Assembly (NCBI GenBank): GCA_017406955.1
Contig: JAFQXM010000003.1
Location: forward strand, 31,239-95,238
Source: Bacilli bacterium
GTDB lineage: Bacteria; Bacillota_I; Bacilli_A; RF39; UBA660
Direction: 5' to 3'
Length of the DNA: 64,000 nt
In this document: piece after piece, positions 7,953 through 15,934 of the stretch
Layout of the letters: each line of letters opens with the position of its first letter
How positions within the stretch are numbered: position 1 is the first letter of the stretch
Notes under the pieces: generated by a model
Seen by the model: only the letters and a program-made list of their open reading frames with translations
Databases searched by the model: none
Told to the model about the DNA's origin: nothing
Translations under genes and position numbers: made by a program

Positions 7953-9055
7953 TATAGACTCACCCCTTTTGGTTTTTCTAATTGTTCTGGTTTTGCGGCA
8001 TCTTCTAATATTGATTCTAAATCATTTGGAAGATACTGTTTTCCTAACTCTTCTTCGTAATCTTCATATAATTTATTTGCTTTTAAGTAATCTACAAATT
8101 GATCATATACTCCCATTTTCTTTAAATTTTCTATCTCTTTTTTGTCTTTCATTACTTGTCGAATTGAAGAAATACCAGTTAAAGTGGCTACTGCTGCTGC
8201 AACAACTCCTGCTGTAGCTCCTCCATATTCAAGAATAGGCATTATATCTGAAAAAATTTCCCCTATTGCTGCTGCTCCTGCTCCTGCTAATATACCTGCT
8301 ACTCCTCCTGTTGCTAAGCTACTAATTCCTACGTGCTCTAAATACCCTGCTATTTCACTTCTTTGCCCTTTTTTTGCCACTTTGTACTTTTCGTCATCTT
8401 TATCAAGAGTTTTAATAGTTGCTACTCTTTCCATATTATAAGGAATAATATCATCTTCTTTTTCTAAAGTATTTTCTGCTTTTCTAATTGCACTTTTTTT
8501 CTCTCTATATAAAAGATCTTTTAATTCACTAATATAGTATAATTCAACATATTTTTGTACTTGTTCTTCTGTCATCATATCATATAATAAATCTTTTTTC
8601 TTAATTTCTTTTATACTATCTTGTATGGATTTTAAATTAAGAATTCTATCTTTTTCTATGATTGATTTTTTTTGTTCTTCTGTCATCTTATTAAAATATT
8701 CTGTTTGGGTTTTTTCTTGTTCTTCATCTGATAAATTATAATAATGTGAATCACCAATTTTTTTATCCCGTAATCGATCATCAACTTCATTCATTATAAT
8801 TCTGTTACGTACTTCTTCTGATAATGAGTTATAATAATCTTCTGATGATAAAAATGGGTTCCCAAATCTTAAATCTTTTCTCATTCTTTCAGCCTTTAGT
8901 TCTTCAAAAGATTTACTTCTATATTTTCTGATTTCTTTTAATAAATAATCAGCTCTTTCTTTTGCTTCCACTTCTGCATCTTTTATTTTTTTTGTATAAT
9001 TATTCTCAACTGCAGCCATATCTACTGGATTATCTGCATCTAAATATTTTGACAT
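7952..9055 (-). CDS. Unrecognised 367-aa helical protein with glycine-zipper hairpin
   Basis: I do not recognise the family. Residues 1-230 are highly charged and helical, with a recurring unit built around Y-x-x-[LM]-[ST]-x-E: YYNSLSEE, YYNLSDEEQ, YFNKMTEEQ and YDMMTEEQ, spaced about 15-55 residues apart. Residues ~245-300 are two Gly/Ala-rich hydrophobic segments (GGVAGILAGAGAAAIGE and GGATAGVVAAAVATLTG), a glycine-zipper hairpin like those in pore-forming or membrane-inserting proteins. A charged tail follows. No signal peptide. Ribosome site AGGAGG with a seven-base spacing. The promoter carries a G10 homopolymer in its spacer, and a terminator isolates it from upstream transcription. Confidence 0.75.
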   Translation of the reverse strand: MSKYLDADNPVDMAAVENNYTKKIKDAEVEAKERADYLLKEIRKYRSKSFEELKAERMRKDLRFGNPFLSSEDYYNSLSEEVRNRIIMNEVDDRLRDKKIGDSHYYNLSDEEQEKTQTEYFNKMTEEQKKSIIEKDRILNLKSIQDSIKEIKKKDLLYDMMTEEQVQKYVELYYISELKDLLYREKKSAIRKAENTLEKEDDIIPYNMERVATIKTLDKDDEKYKVAKKGQRSEIAGYLEHVGISSLATGGVAGILAGAGAAAIGEIFSDIMPILEYGGATAGVVAAAVATLTGISSIRQVMKDKKEIENLKKMGVYDQFVDYLKANKLYEDYEEELGKQYLPNDLESILEDAAKPEQLEKPKGVSL

Positions 9056-9082
9056 ACCTATTCCTCCTATTATTCTATCTAA

Positions 9083-9113
9083 ATTTTACCCCCCCCCCGA
9101 ACATTTTTGTCAA
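9083..9113 (-). promoter_or_regulatory. Sigma-A-type promoter with G10 spacer (phase-variable candidate)
   Basis: On the minus strand a perfect -35 TTGACA (9108-9113) and a -10 TAAAAT (9083-9088) are separated by 19 bases. Ten of these are consecutive G (9089-9098), abutting the -10. The usual spacer is 17, so loss of two G would give optimal spacing. A terminator at 9128-9150 lies just upstream, and the 367-aa gene starts 28 bases downstream of the -10 box. Confidence 0.75.
9089..9098. repeat. C10/G10 homopolymer tract
   Basis: Ten consecutive C on the plus strand, the only long G/C homopolymer noticed in this very AT-rich window. It lies exactly inside a promoter spacer. Such tracts change length by slipped-strand mispairing. 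Confidence 0.95.
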
Positions 9114-9127
9114 GTTTTATACACTAA

Positions 9128-9150
9128 AAAAAGCCTATATTAGGCTTTTT
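9128..9150 (-). terminator. Rho-independent terminator after the zinc-ribbon gene
   Basis: Ten-base stem AAAAAGCCTA/TAGGCTTTTT with a three-base loop. It follows the zinc-ribbon membrane protein and stands just upstream of the G10 promoter, insulating it. Confidence 0.85.
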
Positions 9151-9162
9151 ATGTAAACTAGT

Positions 9163-9507
9163 TTACTTTATTACTTTTTTATTCCAAGTTTTCATACCAC
9201 ATTTAGGACATTTCATATATCTAGTTCTTTTTATATGCATAGATAATAATACATCTTTATATGTAGGTATATATTTATTATGACAATTATTACATTGATA
9301 GTAACCTGCGACTTGTTCTATTTTTATACAATATAATACTCCTACTACAAATATAACGAATCCTATTACTATTAATAGTACTCTTATTATATTATTCATT
9401 TCAATAAATGATGCAGTAAATACTAGTGTAAATAATGATATTGATGCGGTTAAACCAATTACCCATTCTAGTTTTAATAATAATTTAATATATTCTTCTT
9501 TTTTCAT
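9163..9507 (-). CDS. Membrane protein with C-terminal zinc ribbon
   Basis: 114 residues: two membrane helices (about 15-38 and 42-62), then a cytoplasmic tail with two cysteine knuckles, YQCNNCHNKY and MKCPKCGMKTW, forming a four-Cys zinc ribbon of the rubredoxin-knuckle type. No function is assigned; small membrane-anchored zinc ribbons are common in Firmicutes and may act as assembly or regulatory adaptors. Start set at the ATG preceded by GAGGTG; the GTG three codons upstream lies inside that ribosome site. Confidence 0.72.
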   Translation of the reverse strand: MKKEEYIKLLLKLEWVIGLTASISLFTLVFTASFIEMNNIIRVLLIVIGFVIFVVGVLYCIKIEQVAGYYQCNNCHNKYIPTYKDVLLSMHIKRTRYMKCPKCGMKTWNKKVIK

Positions 9508-9544
9508 AAAATACACCTCAATTTATTAATATTATATCATAAAA

Positions 9545-9562
9545 AAAGAGCTTATGCTCTTT
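9545..9562 (-). terminator. Rho-independent terminator after the prealbumin-like gene
   Basis: Stem AAAGAGC/GCTCTTT with a four-base loop at the end of the 178-residue gene, followed by seven T on the minus strand. Confidence 0.8.
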
Positions 9563-10097
9563 AATTAGTAAGTGTTAATTCTGCAGTTTCTATTGGTAAA
9601 TTACTATAGTTAGCATCTGTTAGATTAATAGTTCTAGTAGCTCCTACTTGGTTTTGTATTTCTACTGTAGATGTATTTGTAGTCATTGTTGTATTTTGAA
9701 CATTACTATCAAATTCATGATCTCCATCTGATGCAGTTTGTTTATAATATATTACTGGTGCGTTAGTAGCAGCAAATGGAACATTATTAAATACTGCATC
9801 TCCATTACTATCTGTAGTTATTGCATTTCCATACTCTGTACCTGTACTATCTGTTCTAATGAAAGTTGCTCCTACTATTGGAGTACCTCCAGCTGTTCCT
9901 TCTTCTGTTACATGTAGAGTTAATGTACCATTAGCTGCGATTGTAAAATTATAACTATTAGTAACTTGATCTATTGTAACACTATTTGGATCTATAGTTG
10001 TATTATCAAAGCCATTAACATTAGCTTCTACTGTATAAGTATCATTAATTAACTGTGCTGTTCCTGTACCATTAGTAATGTTTACTATTTTTGCCAT
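9561..10097 (-). CDS. Prealbumin-like beta-sandwich protein, no signal peptide
   Basis: 178 residues, Thr/Asn/Asp-rich and almost entirely beta. Residues ~55-150 resemble a SpaA/Cna-B-like prealbumin domain: TLTLHVTEEG, VGATFIRTDSTGTEYGNAITTDSNGDAVFNNVPF, then strands to the end. Surface adhesins normally carry such domains, but there is neither a signal peptide nor a sorting signal. The last ~20 residues (TDANYSNLPIETAELTL) match the end of the neighbouring 113-residue protein (TDYYYSNLPIEKGELIL). It overlaps that gene by 13 bp. Function unknown; a secreted or structural protein using another export route is possible. Confidence 0.65.
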   Translation of the reverse strand: MAKIVNITNGTGTAQLINDTYTVEANVNGFDNTTIDPNSVTIDQVTNSYNFTIAANGTLTLHVTEEGTAGGTPIVGATFIRTDSTGTEYGNAITTDSNGDAVFNNVPFAATNAPVIYYKQTASDGDHEFDSNVQNTTMTTNTSTVEIQNQVGATRTINLTDANYSNLPIETAELTLTN

Positions 10098-10426
10098 AAG
10101 ATTAATTCCCCCTTTTCAATTGGCAAATTACTATAATAGTAATCTGTTAATAAAAAAGTGATAGGATTATTTTCTATAATACTACGTCTAAATTTAAATA
10201 AATAACATTTCCTAGTTTTATTTACATAAAACCATATATCAATTATTTCATCTTTAGATATTGCTTCTAATCTATAACAATTATTCTTTTTTAAACATAA
10301 TTCTAATTCTCCATTATATGTTTTTCCTTCATATATTAATTTATTATTACTATTGTATATTTTTGTATAAGCTTGAAATCTATTATTATATCCTAATCCA
10401 GTAAATATTAATTTTATTTTTTTCAT
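10085..10426 (-). CDS. Small beta-rich protein sharing the YSNLPIE C-terminal motif
   Basis: 113 residues, family not recognised. The predicted structure is mostly beta: KIKLIFTGLGYNNRFQAYTKIY, then KLIYEGKTYNGELELCLKKN, then FYVNKTRKCYLFKFR. The C-terminus YYYSNLPIEKGELILWQK repeats the end of the downstream protein, so the two are either diverged paralogs or carry a shared docking tail. The start at MKKIKL is chosen because AAAGGTG precedes it; two further in-frame starts lie inside the ribosome site. Cotranscribed with, and overlapping, the 178-residue gene. Confidence 0.6.
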   Translation of the reverse strand: MKKIKLIFTGLGYNNRFQAYTKIYNSNNKLIYEGKTYNGELELCLKKNNCYRLEAISKDEIIDIWFYVNKTRKCYLFKFRRSIIENNPITFLLTDYYYSNLPIEKGELILWQK

Positions 10427-10512
10427 TTCCATCACCTTTCATTTTATTATATGAAAAGTAATAATCTATAATATATGCATATTACCTATTTTTGTGACAA
10501 TAATTTATAAAA

Positions 10513-10536
10513 AAAGAAATAGTCTTTACTATTTCT
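10513..10536 (-). terminator. Rho-independent terminator after the ADP-ribosylglycohydrolase gene
   Basis: Ten-base stem AAGAAATAGT/ACTATTTCTT with loop CTTT, overlapping the stop of the ADP-ribosylglycohydrolase gene, with T-rich sequence beyond. Confidence 0.8.
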
Positions 10537-11311
10537 TCTTTACTAATTTCGTTTCATAAGTATTTAATACATCTTTGAACTCATTTGGTAATTTATTTAA
10601 AGCTTCTTCTTTTAAATTATCATCTATTTTATAAATAGCTTCTGCCATTGATCCTACTATTGCAGCATTAGTATCTGTATCTCCACCCATATTAATAGTA
10701 TTTCTAATAGATTCTTCAAAACTATTTGAATTATAAAAAGCATATAAACAATTATCTATAGTTTCACTACAAGTACAGTTAAATTTCTTAAATGGTTTAT
10801 AATCTATTACTATGTTTAATTTATCAAATACTTCTTCTTTAGATAATCCTTTTCTTAAATAATATATTATTAAAGCTATCTTAGTGGCAGAATTAATTGC
10901 TTCATCTGTTTTATGAGTAGGAATAGTTGCATAATATGCATTATTAATAACATCATCTTCATTATTAAATAAATATCCTACTGGAGATATTCTCATCATT
11001 GCCCCATTACCTTTAGAAAGTCCCTTTATATTAGACTGGCTCCATCTAATTATATTTGGAGAAATCGCTGTATTAAAAAATGGTTCAAAGTTTGGTTTAT
11101 AATCTTTATATTTATTTAAATATTTTTTTAAATACTTTTCATAATTACCATGATTTAAAATACAATCTAAGATAGCTATAGTTAATATAGTATCATCACT
11201 ATAAAAAGAATCTTTAGTAATTAATTTATCTATATTTAATTCTTTAGTTTCTCTTACTTGATCATATTCATAAATACTACCAGCTATATCTCCTATAATT
11301 GCGCCATACAT
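10529..11311 (-). CDS. ADP-ribosylglycohydrolase family protein
   Basis: 260 residues of the DraG/ARH family, which removes ADP-ribose from proteins or hydrolyses ADP-ribose conjugates using two Mg ions. Metal-binding motifs are all present: GAIIGDIAGS at the N-terminus, SFYSDDTILT near residue 38, KGNGAMMRISPVGYL mid-protein and NMGGDTDTNAAIVGSMAEA near residue 210. No ADP-ribosyltransferase is visible nearby. It starts 11 bp after the phosphoesterase gene and is probably cotranscribed with it. Confidence 0.9.
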   Translation of the reverse strand: MYGAIIGDIAGSIYEYDQVRETKELNIDKLITKDSFYSDDTILTIAILDCILNHGNYEKYLKKYLNKYKDYKPNFEPFFNTAISPNIIRWSQSNIKGLSKGNGAMMRISPVGYLFNNEDDVINNAYYATIPTHKTDEAINSATKIALIIYYLRKGLSKEEVFDKLNIVIDYKPFKKFNCTCSETIDNCLYAFYNSNSFEESIRNTINMGGDTDTNAAIVGSMAEAIYKIDDNLKEEALNKLPNEFKDVLNTYETKLVKKK

Positions 11312-11322
11312 ATAATCACTTC

Positions 11323-12204
11323 CTATAATGTTAATTTCTTTACTTTAGAATTACTTTTTAAATATTTTCTATGTTTATCTAATTCATTATTATTCATTGA
11401 AATACTTTCTTCATTAAAATAATTACCATATATTATTTCGTTATTATTATTAAAAGTTAATATATTTAATTTGTTATTTTTATTATCTAGCTCTACTAAT
11501 GGAGTATGATCTAATTCTTTAACACCATATGCGTATCCTGCACATCCTCCATCTATATTTAAAACATTATCTAATTTATCATATTTATACCCTAAATCAT
11601 TAAATACTTGGGTATGTCCAACTATTGTAAAGTAATTTTCATTACCTAAAGTTCTTACAAAGCTATCTTCTTTTCTAGACCATAAGTATCTATATGTTTT
11701 CATATTATTATCTTTTATTCGTAATCTACAAATATCATCTACTTCTTTAGGACATTTAGCATGTACTAAAACTATATTTTTATTATTTAGAGTTTCTTTA
11801 AATTTATGATATATCTTTAAATTAGAAATAAATTTTATTACATCTAATTCTTCCTCTAAAGATACTAATTCTTCTAATTTATCTTTAGTTTTTTTACCAC
11901 CATTATATAAAAACCAACTATCAAGTCTTGGCCATTTTCTATCTTTCATAGATAGTGAAGCTTGATACATCATTAATTCATGATTACCAGCAAGATATTC
12001 TATATTAAAACTATTATTATTTTCTATTCTACTTTTAACATCTAATAACATTTCTGCAGAATAGTCTCCTCTATCTATTAAATCACCATTTATATATAAA
12101 GTAATATCTTCATCTATATCACTATTTAAATTTTCTAAATAATTAATAATTGAATAATAGATATTTCCATTACCATGTAGATCACTAACTATAAAATTTT
12201 TCAT
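11323..12204 (-). CDS. Calcineurin-like metallophosphoesterase (PPP-type)
   Basis: 293 residues with the full metallophosphoesterase signature: SDLHGN (metal 1), NGDLIDRGDYS (bridging), YLAGNHELM (catalytic His) and a later VGHTQVF plus LNIDGGCAGYAYG, the order seen in bacterial PPP phosphatases and ApaH-like symmetrical Ap4A hydrolases. The substrate (phosphoprotein or dinucleotide polyphosphate) cannot be decided. Ribosome site AGAAGTGAT. It is upstream of and likely cotranscribed with the ADP-ribosylglycohydrolase, pairing two modification-reversing enzymes. Confidence 0.85.
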   Translation of the reverse strand: MKNFIVSDLHGNGNIYYSIINYLENLNSDIDEDITLYINGDLIDRGDYSAEMLLDVKSRIENNNSFNIEYLAGNHELMMYQASLSMKDRKWPRLDSWFLYNGGKKTKDKLEELVSLEEELDVIKFISNLKIYHKFKETLNNKNIVLVHAKCPKEVDDICRLRIKDNNMKTYRYLWSRKEDSFVRTLGNENYFTIVGHTQVFNDLGYKYDKLDNVLNIDGGCAGYAYGVKELDHTPLVELDNKNNKLNILTFNNNNEIIYGNYFNEESISMNNNELDKHRKYLKSNSKVKKLTL

Positions 12205-12252
12205 GTAATCACTTCTTTCTAATTGTGATATTCTATCACAAGATTAGATAAA

Positions 12253-12279
12253 AATAAACTTATTTATAATAAGTTTATT
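12253..12279 (-). terminator. Rho-independent terminator after signal peptidase gene
   Basis: Twelve-base stem AATAAACTTATT/AATAAGTTTATT with a three-base loop at the end of the signal peptidase gene. Confidence 0.7.
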
Positions 12280-12775
12280 TCTTAGAACCAAATCTTTTGA
12301 ATGGTAATATAGTTAATGATGTTTTTCCTTTAATATCTTTTCTTTTAATAAAACCAATTATTCTACTATCTACTGAATCTACTCTATTATCTCCTAATAC
12401 TATATATTTATCTTTAGGTATTTTATTAATTTTAAAATTTTCTGTTTTTTTATGCGAAAAGTTTTCTTTTATATATTTATTATTTATATATAATTTATTA
12501 TTTTTATATTCTATCTTTTCATTAGGAAGACCTATTACTCTTTTAATTAAATATTCATTTTTATATTTAATTACTACTATATCAAATCTTTTAATACTTT
12601 TAAATTTATAACTAATTTCATCTAAAATCATTATATCTTTATTATGTAAAGTACTTTCCATAGATGGACCATTTACTCTTATTGGTGCGACTATAAAAAA
12701 TTTTATAATTGCGACTACTAATACAATTATTATGTATGGTAATAATTCTTTTAATGTCTTTTTAAATTTTTCCAT
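12275..12775 (-). CDS. lepB: Signal peptidase I
   Basis: 166-residue type I signal peptidase. One N-terminal membrane helix (about 12-30) precedes box B with the catalytic serine, RVNGPSMESTL; box D contains the general-base lysine, YLIKRVIGLPNE; box E follows as VLGDNRVDSVDSR. It cleaves Sec signal peptides on the outer face of the membrane. The start at MEKFKK follows AGAAGATGAT; twelve upstream codons lack a ribosome site. The gene lies right behind rplS, the rplS-lepB order common in Firmicutes, with a terminator hairpin between them. Confidence 0.93.
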   Translation of the reverse strand: MEKFKKTLKELLPYIIIVLVVAIIKFFIVAPIRVNGPSMESTLHNKDIMILDEISYKFKSIKRFDIVVIKYKNEYLIKRVIGLPNEKIEYKNNKLYINNKYIKENFSHKKTENFKINKIPKDKYIVLGDNRVDSVDSRIIGFIKRKDIKGKTSLTILPFKRFGSKK

Positions 12776-12812
12776 ATAATCATCTTCTTTTCTTATATAA
12801 TTATAACACAAA

Positions 12813-12833
12813 AAAAGCTTATTATAAGCTTTT
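12813..12833 (-). terminator. Rho-independent terminator after rplS
   Basis: Nine-base stem AAAAGCTTA/TAAGCTTTT with a three-base loop immediately after the rplS stop, running into T residues on the minus strand. Confidence 0.8.
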
Positions 12834-13191
12834 ATTTGTCTTCTTTAGTACTTTGTCCTCTTTCTTTAATACGGTATGTACCAACCATATTACGTAAGAA
12901 TGTAAGTTTAGCACGTCTAACTTTACCTTTACGTACTACTTTAATTCCAGCAATCTTTGGTGAGTGAATTGGGAATGTTCTTTCTACTCCAACTCCACTT
13001 GATACTTTACGTACTGTGAAAGTTTCAGAAACTGATCCACCTTTTCTTCCGACTACAACACCTTCAAAAGCTTGAATACGTTCTCTTTTACCTTCAATGA
13101 TTTTAACATCTACTCTTACAGTATCTCCAACACGGAATTCTGGAACGTTTGGATTTAATTGTTTTTCATTGATCTTATCAATAACGTTCAT
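12832..13191 (-). CDS. rplS: Ribosomal protein L19
   Basis: 119 residues, full length for bL19 of the large subunit, at the subunit interface bridge. Diagnostic segments are [60 protein letters not shown] and the basic [14 protein letters not shown]. The codon and base content is less AT-rich than its neighbours, as usual for highly expressed genes. Strong ribosome site GAGAGGAG. An upstream stem-loop leader may regulate it. Confidence 0.97.
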   Translation of the reverse strand: MNVIDKINEKQLNPNVPEFRVGDTVRVDVKIIEGKRERIQAFEGVVVGRKGGSVSETFTVRKVSSGVGVERTFPIHSPKIAGIKVVRKGKVRRAKLTFLRNMVGTYRIKERGQSTKEDK

Positions 13192-13262
13192 ATAAGTTCT
13201 CCTCTCTATATTTAAGTTTACAAATGATCATAATTTATAACCAGCGGATCATTCCTCAGACG
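13192..13262 (-). promoter_or_regulatory. Putative rplS leader with stem-loop
   Basis: The 5' region of rplS contains AATGATC and GATCATT, able to form a seven-base stem around a 17-base loop containing CCGCTGG, about 30 bases before the ribosome site. Firmicutes are known to have a structured L19 leader. The match here is judged by position and structure only, not by a covariance search. Confidence 0.4.
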
Positions 13263-13297
13263 TTTTAAATTATAACATAAAGTAGTTTTAAAAGCAA

Positions 13298-14323
13298 CTA
13301 TTTTTTAATATACATAGCATCTCCAAATGAAAAGAATCTATATTTTTCTTTTATTGCCTCATTATATGCATTTAATATATTATTTTTACCTGCAAGAGCA
13401 GATACTAACATTACTAGTGTTGATTTAGGTAGATGAAAATTAGTAATTAAATTATCTATAGCTTTAAATTTATATCCAGGATAAATAAATATATCTGTAA
13501 ATCCACTACATTCTCTAAATTCATTATATTTGGAGATTATAGTTTCTAACGTTCTGGTTGAGGTTGTTCCTACTGAAATTATATTATGATTAGATTCTTT
13601 TGTTTTATTTAGAATATCAGCAACTTCACTACTCATAGAATAATATTCACTATGCATTTTATGTTCTTCTATTTTTTCTACTGATACTGGTCTAAAAGTA
13701 CCTAGTCCTACATGTAGCGTAATATAACATATATTAATACCTTTTTCTTCTATTTCTTTTAATAATTCTTTTGTAAAGTGAAGTCCTGCAGTAGGTGCCG
13801 CAGCACTTCCTGTTTCTTTAGCATAAACAGTCTGATATCTTGATTGATCAGATAGTTTTTCATGTATATATGGAGGTAGTGGCATAGTACCTAAATCTTC
13901 TAATATTTCTAAAAATATTCCATCATATAAAAACTCAAAATATCTAATACCTTCATCTTCTACTTTTACACATTTAGCTTTTAATTTACCACCAAACGAT
14001 ACTATAGTATCTTCTTTTATTCTTCTAGCAGGTTTTACTAAACATTCCCATAAATCATTTTCTATATTTTTTAAAAGTAATACTTCAATAACTGCTTTTG
14101 TATCAGTTTTTTCTCCAATTAATCTGGCAGGTAGGACTTTAGTATCATTTAATACTAATGTATCTCCTTTATTTAAATAATTAATTATATCTTTAAAATG
14201 TTTATGTTCTATTTTCCCAGTATTTTTATCTAAGACTAAAAGACGAGATGAATCTCGTTTCTTTAATGGAGTTTGTGCAATTAACTCCTCTGGTAAATTG
14301 TAGTCAAATTCTTCTACTTTCAT
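13298..14323 (-). CDS. queA: tRNA preQ1(34) S-adenosylmethionine ribosyltransferase-isomerase
   Basis: 341 residues, full-length QueA, which transfers and isomerises the ribosyl group of S-adenosylmethionine onto preQ1 at tRNA position 34 to give epoxyqueuosine. Signature segments are [59 protein letters not shown] and [11 protein letters not shown]. Adjacent to ruvA-ruvB in the common ruvAB-queA order, here with one extra small gene between. A VUT-type transporter at 40.7-41.3 kb may supply the queuosine precursor. Confidence 0.96.
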   Translation of the reverse strand: MKVEEFDYNLPEELIAQTPLKKRDSSRLLVLDKNTGKIEHKHFKDIINYLNKGDTLVLNDTKVLPARLIGEKTDTKAVIEVLLLKNIENDLWECLVKPARRIKEDTIVSFGGKLKAKCVKVEDEGIRYFEFLYDGIFLEILEDLGTMPLPPYIHEKLSDQSRYQTVYAKETGSAAAPTAGLHFTKELLKEIEEKGINICYITLHVGLGTFRPVSVEKIEEHKMHSEYYSMSSEVADILNKTKESNHNIISVGTTSTRTLETIISKYNEFRECSGFTDIFIYPGYKFKAIDNLITNFHLPKSTLVMLVSALAGKNNILNAYNEAIKEKYRFFSFGDAMYIKK

Positions 14324-14334
14324 ATTTTTCCTCT

Positions 14335-14931
14335 TTATTTCATTGCTTGATGAAGTGCATCAAATATTTCATCAGCTAAAATTTTATGTACTTCTTGTAC
14401 TGGTGTTTCTTGTATATATTTTTTTAGTTCAGATGGAAAAACCTTTCCTTCCTCTATCATTTTATGAGCCACAGTTAAAAGTACTTCTTTATCAAAGAAT
14501 GTTTCTCCTTTTTTATTTACTGCATCTATAATATCTTTATTATATATTTTTAATGTTTCATCAAATAAGTATAACTCTGTCATACTCATAAAATTACTAA
14601 GAATAATTAGTTCTTCTGTAGTTAAATTTTTAATACTATCATAGTAGTTATCTAGCAAAACTGTACTAGTCATAACAGTATTAAGTTTACGCACATCAAC
14701 ATCCATGTCTGTATAGGTTTTATCTTTACACTCCTTATCTGACAAATGTGCTATTTCTATAAGTTTTTGTTCTTTTTCTTCATCTAAATTCTTGTAATAT
14801 ATAAATCCTGCTTCCATTATTCCGACTTTACAATATTTTTCTAAATCCAAATAATTAGCACTACATATTCCTATTATGTCTTCTTTGGTTTTTGTATTTT
14901 TAAAGTCTATCATTTTTTCACTTACTTTCAT
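14335..14931 (-). CDS. Uncharacterised acidic helical protein between ruvB and queA
   Basis: 198 residues, family not recognised. Mostly alpha-helical and acidic, with no membrane segments, signal peptide or metal-binding motif. Notable runs are the [26 protein letters not shown] helix pair and the C-terminal [17 protein letters not shown]. The start overlaps the end of ruvB by 14 bp and queA begins 12 bp after its stop, so it is cotranscribed with both. A link to recombination or tRNA modification is positional inference only. Confidence 0.6.
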   Translation of the reverse strand: MKVSEKMIDFKNTKTKEDIIGICSANYLDLEKYCKVGIMEAGFIYYKNLDEEKEQKLIEIAHLSDKECKDKTYTDMDVDVRKLNTVMTSTVLLDNYYDSIKNLTTEELIILSNFMSMTELYLFDETLKIYNKDIIDAVNKKGETFFDKEVLLTVAHKMIEEGKVFPSELKKYIQETPVQEVHKILADEIFDALHQAMK

Positions 14932-15925
14932 TATCTTTTTTTATGCCTAAAACACTATATGCTAGATCTGTTACTACTCTACCCCTACTTGTTCTTTTTA
15001 ATAATCCACTTTGTAGTAAGTATGGTTCATAGACATCTTCTATTGTGGTTACTTCTTCTCCAATAGAACTACTAATAGCATCTACTCCTACTGGACCACC
15101 ATTAAATTTATTAATAATAGCTAGTAATAACTCATGATCTGTATTATCTAGTCCTAATTTATCTACTTTTAATCTAGTAAGAGCTTTTTTAGTAATAGAT
15201 TTATCTACTTTACCATTTCCTTCTACTAAAGCAAAGTCTCTTACTCTTTTAAATAGACGATTTGCGATACGTGGAGTTCCTCTACTTCTTTTAGCAAGTT
15301 CCCTTGCTGCATCATTATCTATTTCTACTTCTAATACTCTAGCTGTTCTTTTAACTATTTTAATTAATTCTTCTTCTGTATAGAATTGAAGTTTTGATAC
15401 TATTCCAAATCTATCTCTTAGTGGAGCAGTTAAATCTCCAGCACGAGTTGTAGCCCCTACTAAAGTAAATGGAGGTAGATCTATTTTTATATTTCTACTA
15501 TTACCTTCATTACCTACAATTATATCTAATGAGAAATCTTCCATTGCTGGATATAATATTTCTTCAATATATCTTGGCATTCTATGTATTTCATCAATGA
15601 ACAATACATCTCCTGGTTCTAAAGATGATAAAATGGCAGCAAGATCTCCACTTTTTTCAATACTAGGTCCACTAGCAGTTTTTATATTAGTACCTAATTC
15701 ATGGGCTATTATAAAAGCAAGTGTAGTTTTTCCTAAACCTGGAGGACCATATAATAATACATGGTCAAGTGGTTCTTTTCTTAATTTGGCAGCTTTAACA
15801 AAGACATTAATATTTTCTTTAACATCTTCTTGACCAATATATTCATCTATTGTTTCAGGTCTAATAGTATTATCTAAAATATTATCATCTTCTAAAGTAT
15901 AATTAGTTACAATACTTTCTTCCAT
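14918..15925 (-). CDS. ruvB: Holliday junction branch migration DNA helicase RuvB
   Basis: 335 residues, AAA+ ATPase motor of the RuvAB complex that drives Holliday junction branch migration. Walker A is [13 protein letters not shown], Walker B is [11 protein letters not shown], and sensor/arginine finger segments [19 protein letters not shown] and [18 protein letters not shown] are present. The C-terminal winged helix contains [16 protein letters not shown]. Ten bases separate it from ruvA upstream. Ribosome site AGGAGG. Confidence 0.97.
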   Translation of the reverse strand: MEESIVTNYTLEDDNILDNTIRPETIDEYIGQEDVKENINVFVKAAKLRKEPLDHVLLYGPPGLGKTTLAFIIAHELGTNIKTASGPSIEKSGDLAAILSSLEPGDVLFIDEIHRMPRYIEEILYPAMEDFSLDIIVGNEGNSRNIKIDLPPFTLVGATTRAGDLTAPLRDRFGIVSKLQFYTEEELIKIVKRTARVLEVEIDNDAARELAKRSRGTPRIANRLFKRVRDFALVEGNGKVDKSITKKALTRLKVDKLGLDNTDHELLLAIINKFNGGPVGVDAISSSIGEEVTTIEDVYEPYLLQSGLLKRTSRGRVVTDLAYSVLGIKKDNESK

Positions 15926-15934
15926 AATAACCTC

